Assembly (NCBI GenBank): GCA_003601535.1
Contig: PIXW01000117.1
Location: forward strand, 1 to 13,518
DNA from: ANME-2 cluster archaeon
Lineage (GTDB): Archaea; Halobacteriota; Methanosarcinia; Methanosarcinales; Methanogasteraceae
Direction of reading: 5' to 3'
DNA: 13,518 bases
Shown here: one piece after another, positions 1 through 8,001 of the stretch
Layout of the letters: each line of letters starts with the position of its first letter
Position numbering within the stretch: position 1 is the stretch's first letter
The notes under the pieces: model-generated
What the model was told of the DNA's origin: nothing
The model's database searches: none
Seen by the model: the letters and a program-made list of their open reading frames with translations, nothing else
Program-made: the position numbers and the translations under genes

Positions 1-5
1 ATGAA

Positions 6-1478
6 ATGTTAATATTAACAATCCTTGACGGATTCGGGCTTAACGAGTCACCCGATGGCAACGCAATCGCTCATGCAGATACACCCAATCTCGACATCTT
101 ACGGAAACGTTACCCGACATGCACGCTCTCGGCAGCGGGCGAGGCGGTCGGGCTTCCTGATGGACAGATGGGGAACTCTGAGGTTGGGCATCTGAATATC
201 GGTGCCGGGAGGATTGTGTACCAGGATTTAACCCGGATAAACAGGGCTATATCTGATAAAACATTCTTTCGAAATCCAATCCTGCAAAAGGCGATCGAAC
301 ACGCGAAGATGCACAACTCCTGCCTGCATCTGATGGGGCTCCTGTCGGACGGCGGCGTGCATAGCCATCTATCGCATCTCCTTGCTCTCCTGAAATTCGC
401 GTCAGCAAACCATGTACGCACCCGGATTCATGCGTTTCTCGATGGAAGGGATGTGCCTCCGAGGAGTGCTCTCGAATATATCAAAGCTCTTGACAGATAC
501 CAGATAGGAACTGTCGCAGGGAGGTATTATGCGATGGATCGTGATAATCGCTGGGATCGAACAGAGAAAGCCTATCGTGCTCTTGTAAATGGAGAGGGTA
601 TCCTTGCAGAGAGCGCATCCGACGCTGTGCGTAAAGGATACGCGCGCGGCGAGACCGATGAGTTCATACTCCCGACGATTGTCAGGAGCGACTATATTCC
701 GATCTCTGATGATGATTCGGTCATCTTCTTCAACTTCAGACCGGATCGTGCCAGGCAGATCACCCGTGCATTTGTGGATTCCGATTTCAGTCACTTTGAA
801 CGTCAGAAATTGAATAATCTATACTTTGTGTGCATGACCGAATACGATTCAACCATCAACGCTCATGTCGCTTATGCGCCAGAACATCTCACAAACACGC
901 TCGGAGAAGTCTTGTCGAAGCATGGACTGCGGCAGCTGCGCATCGCAGAGACCGAGAAATATGCGCATGTCACGTTCTTTTTTAACGGCGGCGTCGAGAC
1001 TCCGAACACAGGCGAGGACCGCTTACTGATACCATCTCCGAAGGTAGCAACGTACGATCTGAAGCCAGAGATGAGCGCTTATGAACTTACCGATGCCGTT
1101 ATCGAGAGAATCAAATCGTACGATGTGATTATCTTGAACTATGCAAACTGCGATATGGTCGGGCATACCGGGGTATTCGATGCTGCTGTTAAGGCAGTGG
1201 AAACGGTTGATACCTGCGTTGGCAGGGTCATTGATGCTGTCCAGATGATCGGTGGGTCTGCGATCATCACAGCGGATCACGGCAATGCCGAGGAGATGAT
1301 CGATGAGGACGGTACACCGCATACCGCACACACCACGAATCCGGTGCCGCTGATACTGGTTACGGATCAGAGCGTGGGTCTCAGGAACGGAAAACTCGCA
1401 GATATCGCGCCTACCATGCTGGAGATACTGGGTATACCGAAACCTGCGGAGATGACAGGGGAGTCTCTCATAGCGTAG
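6..1478 (+). CDS. gpmI: 2,3-bisphosphoglycerate-independent phosphoglycerate mutase
   Basis: Interconverts 3- and 2-phosphoglycerate in glycolysis/gluconeogenesis in the cytoplasm, using two divalent metal ions and a phosphoserine intermediate. The 490 residues align by memory along the whole bacterial-type GpmI: DGFG with metal ligand Asp8, GNSEVGH with catalytic Ser58, GGVHSH (His119), LDGRD (146-149), [14 protein letters not shown] (172-185), NFRPDRAR (243-250), [13 protein letters not shown] (317-329), DMVGH (383-387), TADHGNAE (422-429) and HTAH (439-442). All expected metal and substrate residues appear present. The start is uncertain: the frame stays open to the window edge (Glu codon at 3-5), and relatives usually have 5-8 more residues before the first strand, so the true start may lie outside. 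The 3' end overlaps the convergent lysA by 11 bases. The type is certain; only the N-terminus is open. Confidence 0.95.
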   Translation: MLILTILDGFGLNESPDGNAIAHADTPNLDILRKRYPTCTLSAAGEAVGLPDGQMGNSEVGHLNIGAGRIVYQDLTRINRAISDKTFFRNPILQKAIEHAKMHNSCLHLMGLLSDGGVHSHLSHLLALLKFASANHVRTRIHAFLDGRDVPPRSALEYIKALDRYQIGTVAGRYYAMDRDNRWDRTEKAYRALVNGEGILAESASDAVRKGYARGETDEFILPTIVRSDYIPISDDDSVIFFNFRPDRARQITRAFVDSDFSHFERQKLNNLYFVCMTEYDSTINAHVAYAPEHLTNTLGEVLSKHGLRQLRIAETEKYAHVTFFFNGGVETPNTGEDRLLIPSPKVATYDLKPEMSAYELTDAVIERIKSYDVIILNYANCDMVGHTGVFDAAVKAVETVDTCVGRVIDAVQMIGGSAIITADHGNAEEMIDEDGTPHTAHTTNPVPLILVTDQSVGLRNGKLADIAPTMLEILGIPKPAEMTGESLIA

Positions 1479-2748
1479 TCAGCAGCCTTGCTGGTACAAC
1501 ATGCTTCGCGATCAGATCCCCATAACATTCCTGCTCGCGTATCACATCCACCCCGCCATCGCTGACCAGAACCTCAGCACACCGGCACCGTCCGTTGTAC
1601 TGGGAACTCATGGAAAATCCGTACGCGCCAACATCAAGTACTGCGATAACGTCGCCTGGTTCGATCAGCGGCAGTCTGCGATCTTTCGCAAGGATATCGC
1701 CTGATTCGCAGATCGGTCCCGCAATATCGTACGTCTCCTCATAAGCAAGGTCTGCCCTGTTCGCAACAACCACCTCATGGTATGCGTCATACATCGCAGG
1801 GCGGATCAGCAGATTGAGACCGGCATCCACACCCACGAAATTCTTCGCTGACCGCTTCACAGTGTTCACTCCCGCAAGAAGGATGCCTGCATCGCCAACG
1901 ATGTACCTGCCAGGTTCGAGTACGAGTTTCGGGGTAATTCCTATATCCCTTGATCGCGCATCAAATACCGGGAGGATCGTATCTGCGAGATCGCGTGGTT
2001 CAGGCGTCTGCACATCCTTCTGATACGGGATGCCGAGCCCGCCTCCAAGATCAACGAATTCGAGATCAATACCGAGCGATGTTATCTGTTCTGCCAGATC
2101 CATCATCCGTTCTGCTGCCTCGCCGAAGGGAGATACATCAGTGATCTGCGATCCGATGTGGCAGTGTATCCCGACCGGATTTACTCCTGACAGTTCCTTT
2201 GCCTCTTTATAAACATTCAATACATCCTTATACCCTATTCCGAACTTTGAGGTTGCAAGACCTGTTGCAATCTTCGGATGGGTGTCAGGAGATACATCAG
2301 GATTGACTCTGAATGCGACATCCACGGTTTTACCGGATTTAACAGACAGATCTGATAGTACACGCAGTTCATCAGGCGAATCTATGGAGATGCGAACTCC
2401 GGAATCGATTGCCATCTGCAGTTCGTATACGGTCTTTGAGTTGCCATTGAAGAGAATCTTCTCAGGTGGAATGCCTGCGAGAAGCGCAACATAGAGTTCA
2501 CCATCAGAGAAGACATCGGCGCCCGCGCCTTCTGACGCGAGGATCCGCAGGATCGCAAGATTCCAGTTCGCCTTTGCAGCATAGTATATATCCGCATCCG
2601 GGAACGCTTCTTTGAATGTACGAAAGTTCCTGCGTATCCGCTGCTCGCAAGTCACATACAGCGGCGTGCCATATTCATCTGCAAGCGAGACCGTATCAAC
2701 GCCGCCGATTGTGAGATGATGATCCTGTATGCTGATATGATTGTCCAT
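1468..2748 (-). CDS. lysA: diaminopimelate decarboxylase
   Basis: PLP enzyme that decarboxylates meso-diaminopimelate to L-lysine, the last step of the DAP pathway. The 426 residues have the family's usual length and its fold-type III order: an alanine-racemase-like barrel with the PLP lysine in YYAAKAN (Lys59), HIGSQ (197-201), the phosphate-binding glycine run in DLGGGLGI (233-240), EPGR (278-281), then the C-terminal beta domain with the catalytic CESGD (Cys347-Asp351) and [12 protein letters not shown] (374-385). The ATG at 2748 has a weak AGG six bases upstream and a TATA-like element about 35 bases upstream. It lies in the same direction as mtr but after the mtr terminator, so it probably has its own promoter. 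Its tail overlaps gpmI on the other strand. A different decarboxylase of the same fold (ornithine/arginine type) is unlikely given the HIGSQ and CESGD context. Confidence 0.95.
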   Translation of the reverse strand: MDNHISIQDHHLTIGGVDTVSLADEYGTPLYVTCEQRIRRNFRTFKEAFPDADIYYAAKANWNLAILRILASEGAGADVFSDGELYVALLAGIPPEKILFNGNSKTVYELQMAIDSGVRISIDSPDELRVLSDLSVKSGKTVDVAFRVNPDVSPDTHPKIATGLATSKFGIGYKDVLNVYKEAKELSGVNPVGIHCHIGSQITDVSPFGEAAERMMDLAEQITSLGIDLEFVDLGGGLGIPYQKDVQTPEPRDLADTILPVFDARSRDIGITPKLVLEPGRYIVGDAGILLAGVNTVKRSAKNFVGVDAGLNLLIRPAMYDAYHEVVVANRADLAYEETYDIAGPICESGDILAKDRRLPLIEPGDVIAVLDVGAYGFSMSSQYNGRCRCAEVLVSDGGVDVIREQECYGDLIAKHVVPARLLTTL

Positions 2749-2780
2749 CTGAAACCTGGAATATACGTGGCTCTGTTTTC

Positions 2781-2794
2781 ATAAATATGTTGTG
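2781..2794 (-). promoter_or_regulatory. possible lysA TATA element
   Basis: On the minus strand this reads CATATTTATG-like A/T-rich sequence about 35 bases before the lysA ATG, which would put transcription start near 2759 and give a very short leader. The BRE upstream is weak, so this is a tentative call based on position after the mtr terminator. Confidence 0.4.
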
Positions 2795-2845
2795 ATGATT
2801 GGCAGATGGATATGAGAGACTGGGTGCATGATGGTCTGAATTACC

Positions 2846-2878
2846 AAAAAAATAGATCCCCCACCGCACAGGTGGGAG
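2846..2878 (-). terminator. mtr operon terminator (hairpin plus T7)
   Basis: Fifteen bases after the mtrH stop, the minus strand has a perfect six-pair stem CCCACC/GGTGGG with a five-base loop (extendable by a wobble and a further GC pair), followed a few bases on by seven T residues (complement of 2846-2852). Oligo-T runs terminate transcription in archaea; the hairpin makes this look bacterial-intrinsic-like. It separates the mtr operon from lysA. Confidence 0.75.
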
Positions 2879-2892
2879 GATTTTCACGCGCT

Positions 2893-3828
2893 TTAAATCA
2901 GTTTCTTGAACGGATGGTTCGGATCCTTCACAGTGAGGCCGAGTTCCTCTGCGTTCTCAGCGACCATGATATCGATCATAGCAGCTGCAGGCGCGACCAT
3001 CGTCGAATTCTCGATCGGACCGTACAGATAGTAGTCAGCCCCAGCAATTCCCGCGATCAGGTTGTTTCCGATGTCAACAGGAGGCCACGCTTCGCGGTGC
3101 TCCTTCTTGAACTTCTTCATCCAGTCCCATGCGGACGCTGAGTTGTGATACCCTCCTCCGACCGGCAGCCCAAATCGTGCCTTTACAGCAACGCCTGTAC
3201 GCACGTTTGCGCCTGCGCCCGATCCGAGCGGCATCGCAGCGATATCCACAAGCGGCTTTGTGATACCGCATTCCGCACCGATCTCAAGCATTCCTTTCTC
3301 GATGCCTGCAGCACCAATCTCAAGGATCTCAATCTTTCCTTTGACACCTGGCTCGGTTGCATTGAATGCGAGAATGATGGCGGATGAGACATCGGACTCT
3401 GTGAGCGCCACAACCTCCTCCTCCTGGATACTCGCATTGATCGAGTTGTGTATGGCGCGGTCTGCAACACCGATCTCGGTTACGTACTCAACACCATACG
3501 CTCGAACATCGCCTGCTGATGAGTCGATCAAGAACGGCTCATCATACCCGTCCACGAACCAGTCGATGTAGCTCTTCATAGCCTCGTTCGTCTCTGCAAC
3601 GATCTGGTTGCAGTGCGGGTTGCCTGTTACATCACTGATCTCTTCTGCTGCGGTCCAGAGCGTGTCGGCAGCATTCTTGTCGAATATTCCCTTGTCCTCG
3701 TCCGTCACGATCTTGTGCCTGTTATAAAACATCGAACCGAAGAGCACAGTAGGGTATTCTCCTGGCTGACCTCCTATCTTCATGTCTCCGAACTCGAAAA
3801 CCTTCTGTTCCTTATCAAATCTGAGCAT
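2893..3828 (-). CDS. mtrH: tetrahydromethanopterin S-methyltransferase subunit H
   Basis: Peripheral cytoplasmic subunit that transfers the methyl group between methyl-tetrahydromethanopterin and the Co(I) corrinoid of MtrA. It has 311 residues, the usual length, without membrane segments, consistent with the TIM-barrel methyltransferase fold of the family. Recognisable family stretches include KIGGQPGEYPTVLFGSMFY near residues 17-35, GNPHCNQIVAETNEAM near 69-84, FLIDSSAGDVR near 99-109 and the glycine-rich GSGAGANVRTGVAVKARFG near 202-220. The ATG at 3828 has a GAGG seven bases upstream, 13 bases after the mtrG stop. It is the last gene of the operon, as in methanogens, and is followed by a terminator. 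Confidence 0.96.
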   Translation of the reverse strand: MLRFDKEQKVFEFGDMKIGGQPGEYPTVLFGSMFYNRHKIVTDEDKGIFDKNAADTLWTAAEEISDVTGNPHCNQIVAETNEAMKSYIDWFVDGYDEPFLIDSSAGDVRAYGVEYVTEIGVADRAIHNSINASIQEEEVVALTESDVSSAIILAFNATEPGVKGKIEILEIGAAGIEKGMLEIGAECGITKPLVDIAAMPLGSGAGANVRTGVAVKARFGLPVGGGYHNSASAWDWMKKFKKEHREAWPPVDIGNNLIAGIAGADYYLYGPIENSTMVAPAAAMIDIMVAENAEELGLTVKDPNHPFKKLI

Positions 3829-3841
3829 ATCGATACCTCAC

Positions 3842-4072
3842 TTATATTGTCATCCCTGTCAGGATTACATAAGACAACGCTATCACCAGCCCTGTCGCTA
3901 TTCCGTAGAGTATGCCAATATCTCTACCAACCTTCTTTCCAATCCGCTGATATATCTCGGCGTTCACGAACTCAATCTTCTCATCGATCTCATCCAGCCT
4001 TCGTAGAACCTCTGTGTACTCAGCCCTGTCAACGACGACATGTGGAACGATGATCTGCCCTTCTTCTGTCAT
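3842..4072 (-). CDS. mtrG: tetrahydromethanopterin S-methyltransferase subunit G
   Basis: Small single-span subunit of the Mtr complex, 76 residues. It has a soluble, coiled-coil-like segment (residues about 18-45, EVLRRLDEIDEKIEFVNAEI) followed by GKKVGRDIGILYG and one C-terminal membrane helix (about 50-73). This matches MtrG family layout, and the gene sits between mtrF and mtrH as expected. The ATG at 4072 follows the mtrF stop by six bases, with a GGGTGA ribosome site within the mtrF tail. Its role is structural, helping hold the complex; no catalytic residues are expected. Confidence 0.93.
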   Translation of the reverse strand: MTEEGQIIVPHVVVDRAEYTEVLRRLDEIDEKIEFVNAEIYQRIGKKVGRDIGILYGIATGLVIALSYVILTGMTI

Positions 4073-4078
4073 ATTTAT

Positions 4079-4384
4079 TCACCCCTTCATCCACAACAAC
4101 GGTAACAGAGCCAGTATGAGAGCGAACAATATGCCTACTGCGACACCGAGCGGTGCGCCTGCCGTGAAACCTGAATCCAGTTTCTGGTTACGTGCAATCA
4201 GTTGTGCACGGCGCCGTACACTCTCGACAGCGATCTCAAACGGTTCCATAAATGGATCGATCACCATCGGGGTACCGACTCCATACGTGATCTCTTCTTC
4301 GGAAGTCTCTTCAGTTGCTTCTTCAGCAACTTCTGTGGTCTCCTCGACGGTCTCTTCTATCTTCTCCTCTTCCGCCATGTTCAT
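4079..4384 (-). CDS. mtrF: tetrahydromethanopterin S-methyltransferase subunit F, with an acidic N-terminal extension
   Basis: Small single-span Mtr subunit. Residues 38-101 carry the family core: GTPMVIDP, ESVRRRAQLIARNQKLDSG (54-72) and a membrane helix at about 79-98. The family N-terminal core is related to the C-terminal part of MtrA. Unusual here is a front extension of about 33 residues that is almost only Glu, Thr, Ala and Val (15 Glu within residues 5-31); the family is usually about 70 residues from memory, against 101 here. The start ATG at 4384 overlaps the mtrA stop as ATGA (4381-4384); a second ATG two codons later (4378) is possible. Both keep the acidic tail, which is in frame with the conserved part, so it is unlikely to be a miscalled start. 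Confidence 0.92.
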   Translation of the reverse strand: MNMAEEEKIEETVEETTEVAEEATEETSEEEITYGVGTPMVIDPFMEPFEIAVESVRRRAQLIARNQKLDSGFTAGAPLGVAVGILFALILALLPLLWMKG

Positions 4385-5130
4385 GTACCTCCTGCCAGGA
4401 AGCTGAGAGCGCCTTCCGACATCACCGCCAATCCAAGAAGGATCAGCGTTATGGTAAGACCGATCATGATTCCCTCAATCTTTGCGGCGTAGACACCTGC
4501 TGCAAACTTGTTCATATTGCCTACGACAACCATTGCCGTTTCAAGCTCTTTGATCCGTGCGCGAACCGTTGCGACCTCGGCAGCCATCGGTCGAAATCCT
4601 GCGATCTCCTCCTCGCCGCCGCCTTCCTCTAGCTTGATTATCATTGGCTCAACATCAAGAGCGCCAGGGTCCTTTGCAGCACATGCCTTTACCGCGGCTG
4701 ATATCTTGCCCTCGTCTTCGGTACCGATTAAGTCGACACATTCGACCTGTTCCTGAAACCTCGCTATGGCGTCCGCATCCAGATTCTGGATGAATGGAAT
4801 CGCTCCTGTCGCTCCAATGACGCGTCCGTCTGCGTCGATTCCATTCTCATGAAAAGCGATCAACGACTGTCCTGTGATGTGACCCTTGACCTCCATTCCT
4901 GTAACGACCAAAAACCTGATGTTCGGGTTTGATATGATGTTTGCAACCAGCTTCTCAACCCCAATATTCTCAGTCTTGGTTGGTCCTGTGATCGATGCTC
5001 CGGCTGCAAGCGGGAAATCGCTCAGATGTGATCCGAGGGTGGTAACCGCGACACAGTCCTCAGGGTTTCCGACCTCAAATTCACCAGGTATAATGGGCCA
5101 TGGGTCAGATGGTGCTACTTTTTTAACCAT
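4381..5130 (-). CDS. mtrA: tetrahydromethanopterin S-methyltransferase subunit A (corrinoid protein)
   Basis: Carries the corrinoid (factor III/B12-type) that shuttles the methyl group between MtrH and CoM, driving the conformational change linked to Na+ movement. It has 249 residues: a cytoplasmic corrinoid domain (about 1-165) with the cobalt-ligating histidine in VTGMEVKGHITGQS at His84, exactly the position described for the family; a Glu/Gly-rich linker (167-176); an amphipathic helical segment (about 181-205); and one C-terminal membrane helix (about 219-239). The C-terminal RIKELETAMVVVGNMNKFAAG stretch resembles the MtrF core. The ATG at 5130 has a strong GGAGGG site and begins one base after the mtrB stop. 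Confidence 0.97.
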   Translation of the reverse strand: MVKKVAPSDPWPIIPGEFEVGNPEDCVAVTTLGSHLSDFPLAAGASITGPTKTENIGVEKLVANIISNPNIRFLVVTGMEVKGHITGQSLIAFHENGIDADGRVIGATGAIPFIQNLDADAIARFQEQVECVDLIGTEDEGKISAAVKACAAKDPGALDVEPMIIKLEEGGGEEEIAGFRPMAAEVATVRARIKELETAMVVVGNMNKFAAGVYAAKIEGIMIGLTITLILLGLAVMSEGALSFLAGGT

Positions 5131-5131
5131 T

Positions 5132-5449
5132 TTATAGCCCTCCTCGCATCTTTATTATCATCATTGCTGCCATGAATGCGATTACAAGCCCGATGACTAT
5201 TCCATAGAACAGGTTTGCATAAAAACCAGCGATGCGCGATGCATCCTCTCTTCCGGCGTAGGACGAGAGCAGTGGTTTATCTGGTGTCAGCGAGTTTATC
5301 AGGTCATCAGCAACGTCCTCAAGTATGTCCAGCTGATTCTCTATCGGAACGAGCGAGAACATGATCAAGTCCTCTCTCTCCTCTGCCACGATCCCTGTTA
5401 TAGGGTCAAGGGTGATGTGATACTCAGGTACTATTCGTGCAATATCCAT
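5132..5449 (-). CDS. mtrB: tetrahydromethanopterin S-methyltransferase subunit B
   Basis: Small single-span subunit of Mtr, 105 residues. The N-terminal two thirds are soluble (DPITGIVAEERED near 15-27, then IENQLDILEDVADDLINSL near 36-54), followed by one membrane helix at about 76-100 ending in a short basic tail. Length and layout fit MtrB. The ATG at 5449 directly abuts the mtrC TAG stop (5450-5452), and mtrA begins one base after this gene's TAA, so translation of mtrC, mtrB and mtrA is probably coupled. Confidence 0.93.
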   Translation of the reverse strand: MDIARIVPEYHITLDPITGIVAEEREDLIMFSLVPIENQLDILEDVADDLINSLTPDKPLLSSYAGREDASRIAGFYANLFYGIVIGLVIAFMAAMMIIKMRGGL

Positions 5450-6244
5450 CTACATCGCCCCTGGTGGAAGTAGTCCTGTTCCAACGTAACCAGCGCCTGC
5501 GTCGCGCTGAACCAGTCTCACGAACCCCATAAAGTTCACATACCAGATGGCAGCTGCGATAACAATTGAGAGTATTGCCGCGATCGGGTCAATAGTCGCG
5601 ATCGAGCAGACCCCCCCTATTGCCATCGTAATTGCACCGCAGGAGTATGAGTGTACAAGCGTCCTGTCCTGTGTCTCATCAGGTCCGAGATTGGCATTGA
5701 ACGGATGCAGAATGCCGAGCGCACCGAGAATGAAGATTGGTGCGATATATCCTGTTGTGATAACCTTTTCAACGATCACTGCAAAGTCCATGCTCCCGGC
5801 AACCATGACAGAAAATCCTGTTAGAACGAGCACGCCAGCGCCTGCAATCTCTGTCAAGCACCGCTCCATAACCGGAATGTTCAGTTTGATGACCTTGTTT
5901 GTGAGCGATCCGACGACAAATCCGATCACAAGCGCAAGCACCAGACCGACGATCGGTCCGATGAAGACTGCATTATACATCTTTCCGATTGCGAGCCCGA
6001 ACATCGCTGCGATGACGCCCATTCCAAGAGCCAGCATTCCGATCGACGGGACACCTGTGCCGATACCGTAGCTGCATACTCTGCGAACAGCATCAGCACC
6101 CATCTTTGTTGCAAATATCGCACCGATTCCCGCGAGGAACGCGAGATACGGTATTCCTGAGATGCCTGCTATGTAGATCCCGACGAGTCCTACAACGACA
6201 CCTTTGGTATCAATCTGGTTTGCGGTTTCAGCAGGTTCTGACAT
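5450..6244 (-). CDS. mtrC: tetrahydromethanopterin S-methyltransferase subunit C
   Basis: Polytopic membrane subunit which, with MtrD and MtrE, forms the Na+-translocating part of the complex. The 264 residues are strongly hydrophobic, with roughly six to seven membrane helices broken by short loops such as KMGADAVRRVCSYGIGTGVPS and HPFNANLGPDETQDRTL; the latter is typical of MtrC. A longer frame begins with TTG at 6259, but those bases are the ribosome site itself (GGAGGT at 6252-6257), seven bases ahead of the ATG at 6244. The ATG also follows the mtrD stop by one base. The start is therefore placed at 6244. The gene ends with TAG immediately before the mtrB ATG. Confidence 0.94.
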   Translation of the reverse strand: MSEPAETANQIDTKGVVVGLVGIYIAGISGIPYLAFLAGIGAIFATKMGADAVRRVCSYGIGTGVPSIGMLALGMGVIAAMFGLAIGKMYNAVFIGPIVGLVLALVIGFVVGSLTNKVIKLNIPVMERCLTEIAGAGVLVLTGFSVMVAGSMDFAVIVEKVITTGYIAPIFILGALGILHPFNANLGPDETQDRTLVHSYSCGAITMAIGGVCSIATIDPIAAILSIVIAAAIWYVNFMGFVRLVQRDAGAGYVGTGLLPPGAM

Positions 6245-6245
6245 T

Positions 6246-6986
6246 TTAGATACCTCCAAACATGGCTGTGCCCGGGATCATTACTGCGATAATCCCGCAG
6301 AGAAGCGATGCAATAAAGCACGCAACAATCGCCTTTGGCACTCGCTTGAACTTCGGATCATGGAATCCCTCGATCGTTCCCTGGATGTTGTACGACGGTA
6401 ATACCGCATTCACCAGAAAGACACCTATTGCAAAGATGCTTGAGATCGCAGGATCCCCGTTCACCCACATTAACATGCAGTAGACGAGCGATCCTCCGAG
6501 GCCTCCGAGAAGTCCACCTATCGTGCCGCTCACGAAACATACCGTTGGCATGCCCTGTCCGACGGTTCCCGGTGCAACATACGGCGCCTGCGAGTTTTTG
6601 GTGATCGGGTCATACTCGACCTTCGCTGATGCCGGTGGCACACCCACGCCATAGATGTAGACCCAATTGCCAACGATCATTGTAGTAGTCATCATGATCA
6701 TCGCACCAACCGCACCTGTTGCGCATATCAGGATGACCTCTGAGATTCCCACTGCACCTGCTGCTGACAGAGTCTTATACATATATCCTGCAGCAAGCAG
6801 TCCTGTGAGTCCTGAACCAGCAGCGAGCTGCACGGTTCCCGTTCCGATACCGGTTGCCTGCGCCATAGCCGCAGGAGCGCCTCCTACCGGAACAAAGTGG
6901 ACACCGACTGCGATACAGATACCGCCGATAACAATCCCGATGATCGAGATCCAGTGCGTCGCAAGCATTGTTATAATATCGATCAT
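6246..6986 (-). CDS. mtrD: tetrahydromethanopterin S-methyltransferase subunit D
   Basis: Polytopic membrane subunit of the Na+-translocating MtrCDE core, 246 residues with about six hydrophobic helices. Family-like stretches include VPVGGAPAAMAQATGIGTG (31-49), GTVQLAAGSGLTGLLAAGYM, and a loop with GVGVPPASAKVEYDPITK and VGQGMPTVCFVSG. The ATG at 6986 overlaps the mtrE stop as ATGA (6983-6986). Length and placement after mtrE match methanogen operons. The exact number of helices is not settled by eye. Confidence 0.95.
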   Translation of the reverse strand: MIDIITMLATHWISIIGIVIGGICIAVGVHFVPVGGAPAAMAQATGIGTGTVQLAAGSGLTGLLAAGYMYKTLSAAGAVGISEVILICATGAVGAMIMMTTTMIVGNWVYIYGVGVPPASAKVEYDPITKNSQAPYVAPGTVGQGMPTVCFVSGTIGGLLGGLGGSLVYCMLMWVNGDPAISSIFAIGVFLVNAVLPSYNIQGTIEGFHDPKFKRVPKAIVACFIASLLCGIIAVMIPGTAMFGGI

Positions 6987-7879
6987 GCTTCTACATCTCC
7001 TGAATATTCCGGATACGGTCCGTAGTTCTTCCTGGCATACAACTCAAGATACCGGTTGTATATGATTATCAGAATGACTATTATCGTTCCTGCAACAACG
7101 GCAGTCCAGCCTTGAAATGCTGTTGATCGCCAGTTGTCCAGGAAAACGGTCATTCCAAAAGCAATACCTGTTACAGGTCCTCCGAACTTCGAGCAGAACC
7201 ATGCGTTGTCTATCGATGACCTGAGTCCAGCCTCTGCATACCGGGTGATGTTTCCGGAATCAGCAGCGTTCAGTCCTGCTCCAAACTTAAAGTCCTGAAA
7301 CTCTCGCTCTGCACCGTAGTGCACGTCACCGGTGGATGACCCGATCGCACCAACCGCAAGTCCCCAGATCATTGCAATCACTGGAAACGGGAACGGATGT
7401 CCGATCAGATTCTGATTCCACATAACGTACGACAGACCGACGATACAGAACGTTGTTACATAAGCATGCCCCATGATCCCGAGGACATGGTTACGCAGCA
7501 CATCAAGATACACATACTGGTTGAACCGGGTCTGACTCGCGTTTCTTCCCATATACGCAGTAGTCGAGAAGACGCCGTTTAAGAGTGCCGCAACAAATGC
7601 ACCGACTGCGATAGCAAGGAGCGGCGATGTGCTCACCGAATTCAGAAGCATCATCGCAACGCCTGCACCAACAGCACAGTACATCGCATTGGACGGTGGT
7701 TCACCAGAAATAGCTTTGTTAAATATTCTGTGCGGATAGCCGACCTGTGCAGCCAGCTGGACCTGCGAATTCGGATTGCTCTGCGATCCTATATCCGATT
7801 CGAGGTCTTCGCTGCATCCTGCAACAGTGGCTGCCGCACCCATCAGGGCGACAAGCCCCATACCCATTGCGGGTTCCAT
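6983..7879 (-). CDS. mtrE: tetrahydromethanopterin S-methyltransferase subunit E
   Basis: Polytopic membrane subunit, first gene of the operon, 298 residues. The N-terminus is highly family-like: a first helix ending in AATVAGCSEDLESDIGSQ, then SNPNSQVQLAAQVGYPHR and FNKAISGEPPSNAMYC. A loop at about 181-199 (STGDVHYGAEREFQDFKFG) contains Asp185, which probably corresponds to the acidic residue recently implicated in Na+ binding; this is from memory of the family. Several hydrophobic helices follow, the last at about 258-275. The ATG at 7879 has a strong GGAGG site (7886-7890) six bases ahead, and a promoter about 95 bases upstream. The mtrD gene overlaps its stop by four bases. Confidence 0.96.
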   Translation of the reverse strand: MEPAMGMGLVALMGAAATVAGCSEDLESDIGSQSNPNSQVQLAAQVGYPHRIFNKAISGEPPSNAMYCAVGAGVAMMLLNSVSTSPLLAIAVGAFVAALLNGVFSTTAYMGRNASQTRFNQYVYLDVLRNHVLGIMGHAYVTTFCIVGLSYVMWNQNLIGHPFPFPVIAMIWGLAVGAIGSSTGDVHYGAEREFQDFKFGAGLNAADSGNITRYAEAGLRSSIDNAWFCSKFGGPVTGIAFGMTVFLDNWRSTAFQGWTAVVAGTIIVILIIIYNRYLELYARKNYGPYPEYSGDVEA

Positions 7880-7885
7880 TCAATT

Positions 7886-7890
7886 CCTCC
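7886..7890 (-). promoter_or_regulatory. mtrE ribosome binding site
   Basis: A perfect GGAGG on the minus strand, six bases before the mtrE ATG. It fixes the start of the first mtr gene and sits at the end of a leader of about 70 nucleotides. Confidence 0.8.
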
Positions 7891-7928
7891 TATGTTTTTA
7901 TTGTGACGTATCACGGTTGATAAGTCCT

Positions 7929-7940
7929 GACCAATTGGTC
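7929..7940. promoter_or_regulatory. 12-base perfect palindrome near the mtr transcription start
   Basis: GACCAATTGGTC is its own reverse complement. From the TATA position the mtr transcript should begin near 7949, so the palindrome lies at about +10 to +21. That place and its lack of a loop suggest an operator for a dimeric regulator rather than an RNA hairpin. A related weaker dyad, GTGA-n4-TCAC, sits at 7903-7914. Confidence 0.4.
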
Positions 7941-7970
7941 GAATGGTTACGGGTTATTATCAGAAGGTAC

Positions 7971-7985
7971 GTTATAAACCTTTCG
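7971..7985 (-). promoter_or_regulatory. mtr operon promoter (BRE and TATA box)
   Basis: The minus strand reads CGAAAGG followed by TTTATAAC, a good archaeal BRE plus TATA box (TATA at 7971-7978). Transcription would start about 26 bases on, near 7949, giving a leader of about 70 nucleotides before mtrE. No competing TATA of this quality is seen in the 200-base gap. Confidence 0.7.
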
Positions 7986-8001
7986 AGCAAGCATACTTGC
8001 T
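7986..8001. promoter_or_regulatory. 16-base dyad directly upstream of the mtr BRE
   Basis: AGCAAG-CATA-CTTGCT: six-base perfect arms around a four-base spacer, touching the upstream edge of the BRE. Archaeal activators commonly bind just upstream of BRE, so this is a candidate regulator site for mtr. It is followed on the plus strand by TTTT, but there is no plus-strand gene for it to terminate. Confidence 0.4.

Noticed and set aside
2806..3141. 111-residue plus-strand frame starting in the mtr-lysA gap
   Set aside because: It runs through the mtr terminator and the 3' part of mtrH and has no ribosome site.
3613..4053. 146-residue open frame on the plus strand opposite mtrH and mtrG
   Set aside because: It crosses two well-supported Mtr genes and their junction, and shows no recognisable domain.
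5547..6071. 174-residue open frame on the plus strand opposite mtrC
   Set aside because: It is a shadow of the mtrC coding bias, rich in Ile/Pro/Thr/Ala repeats, without a ribosome site, and the opposite strand codes a clear Mtr subunit.
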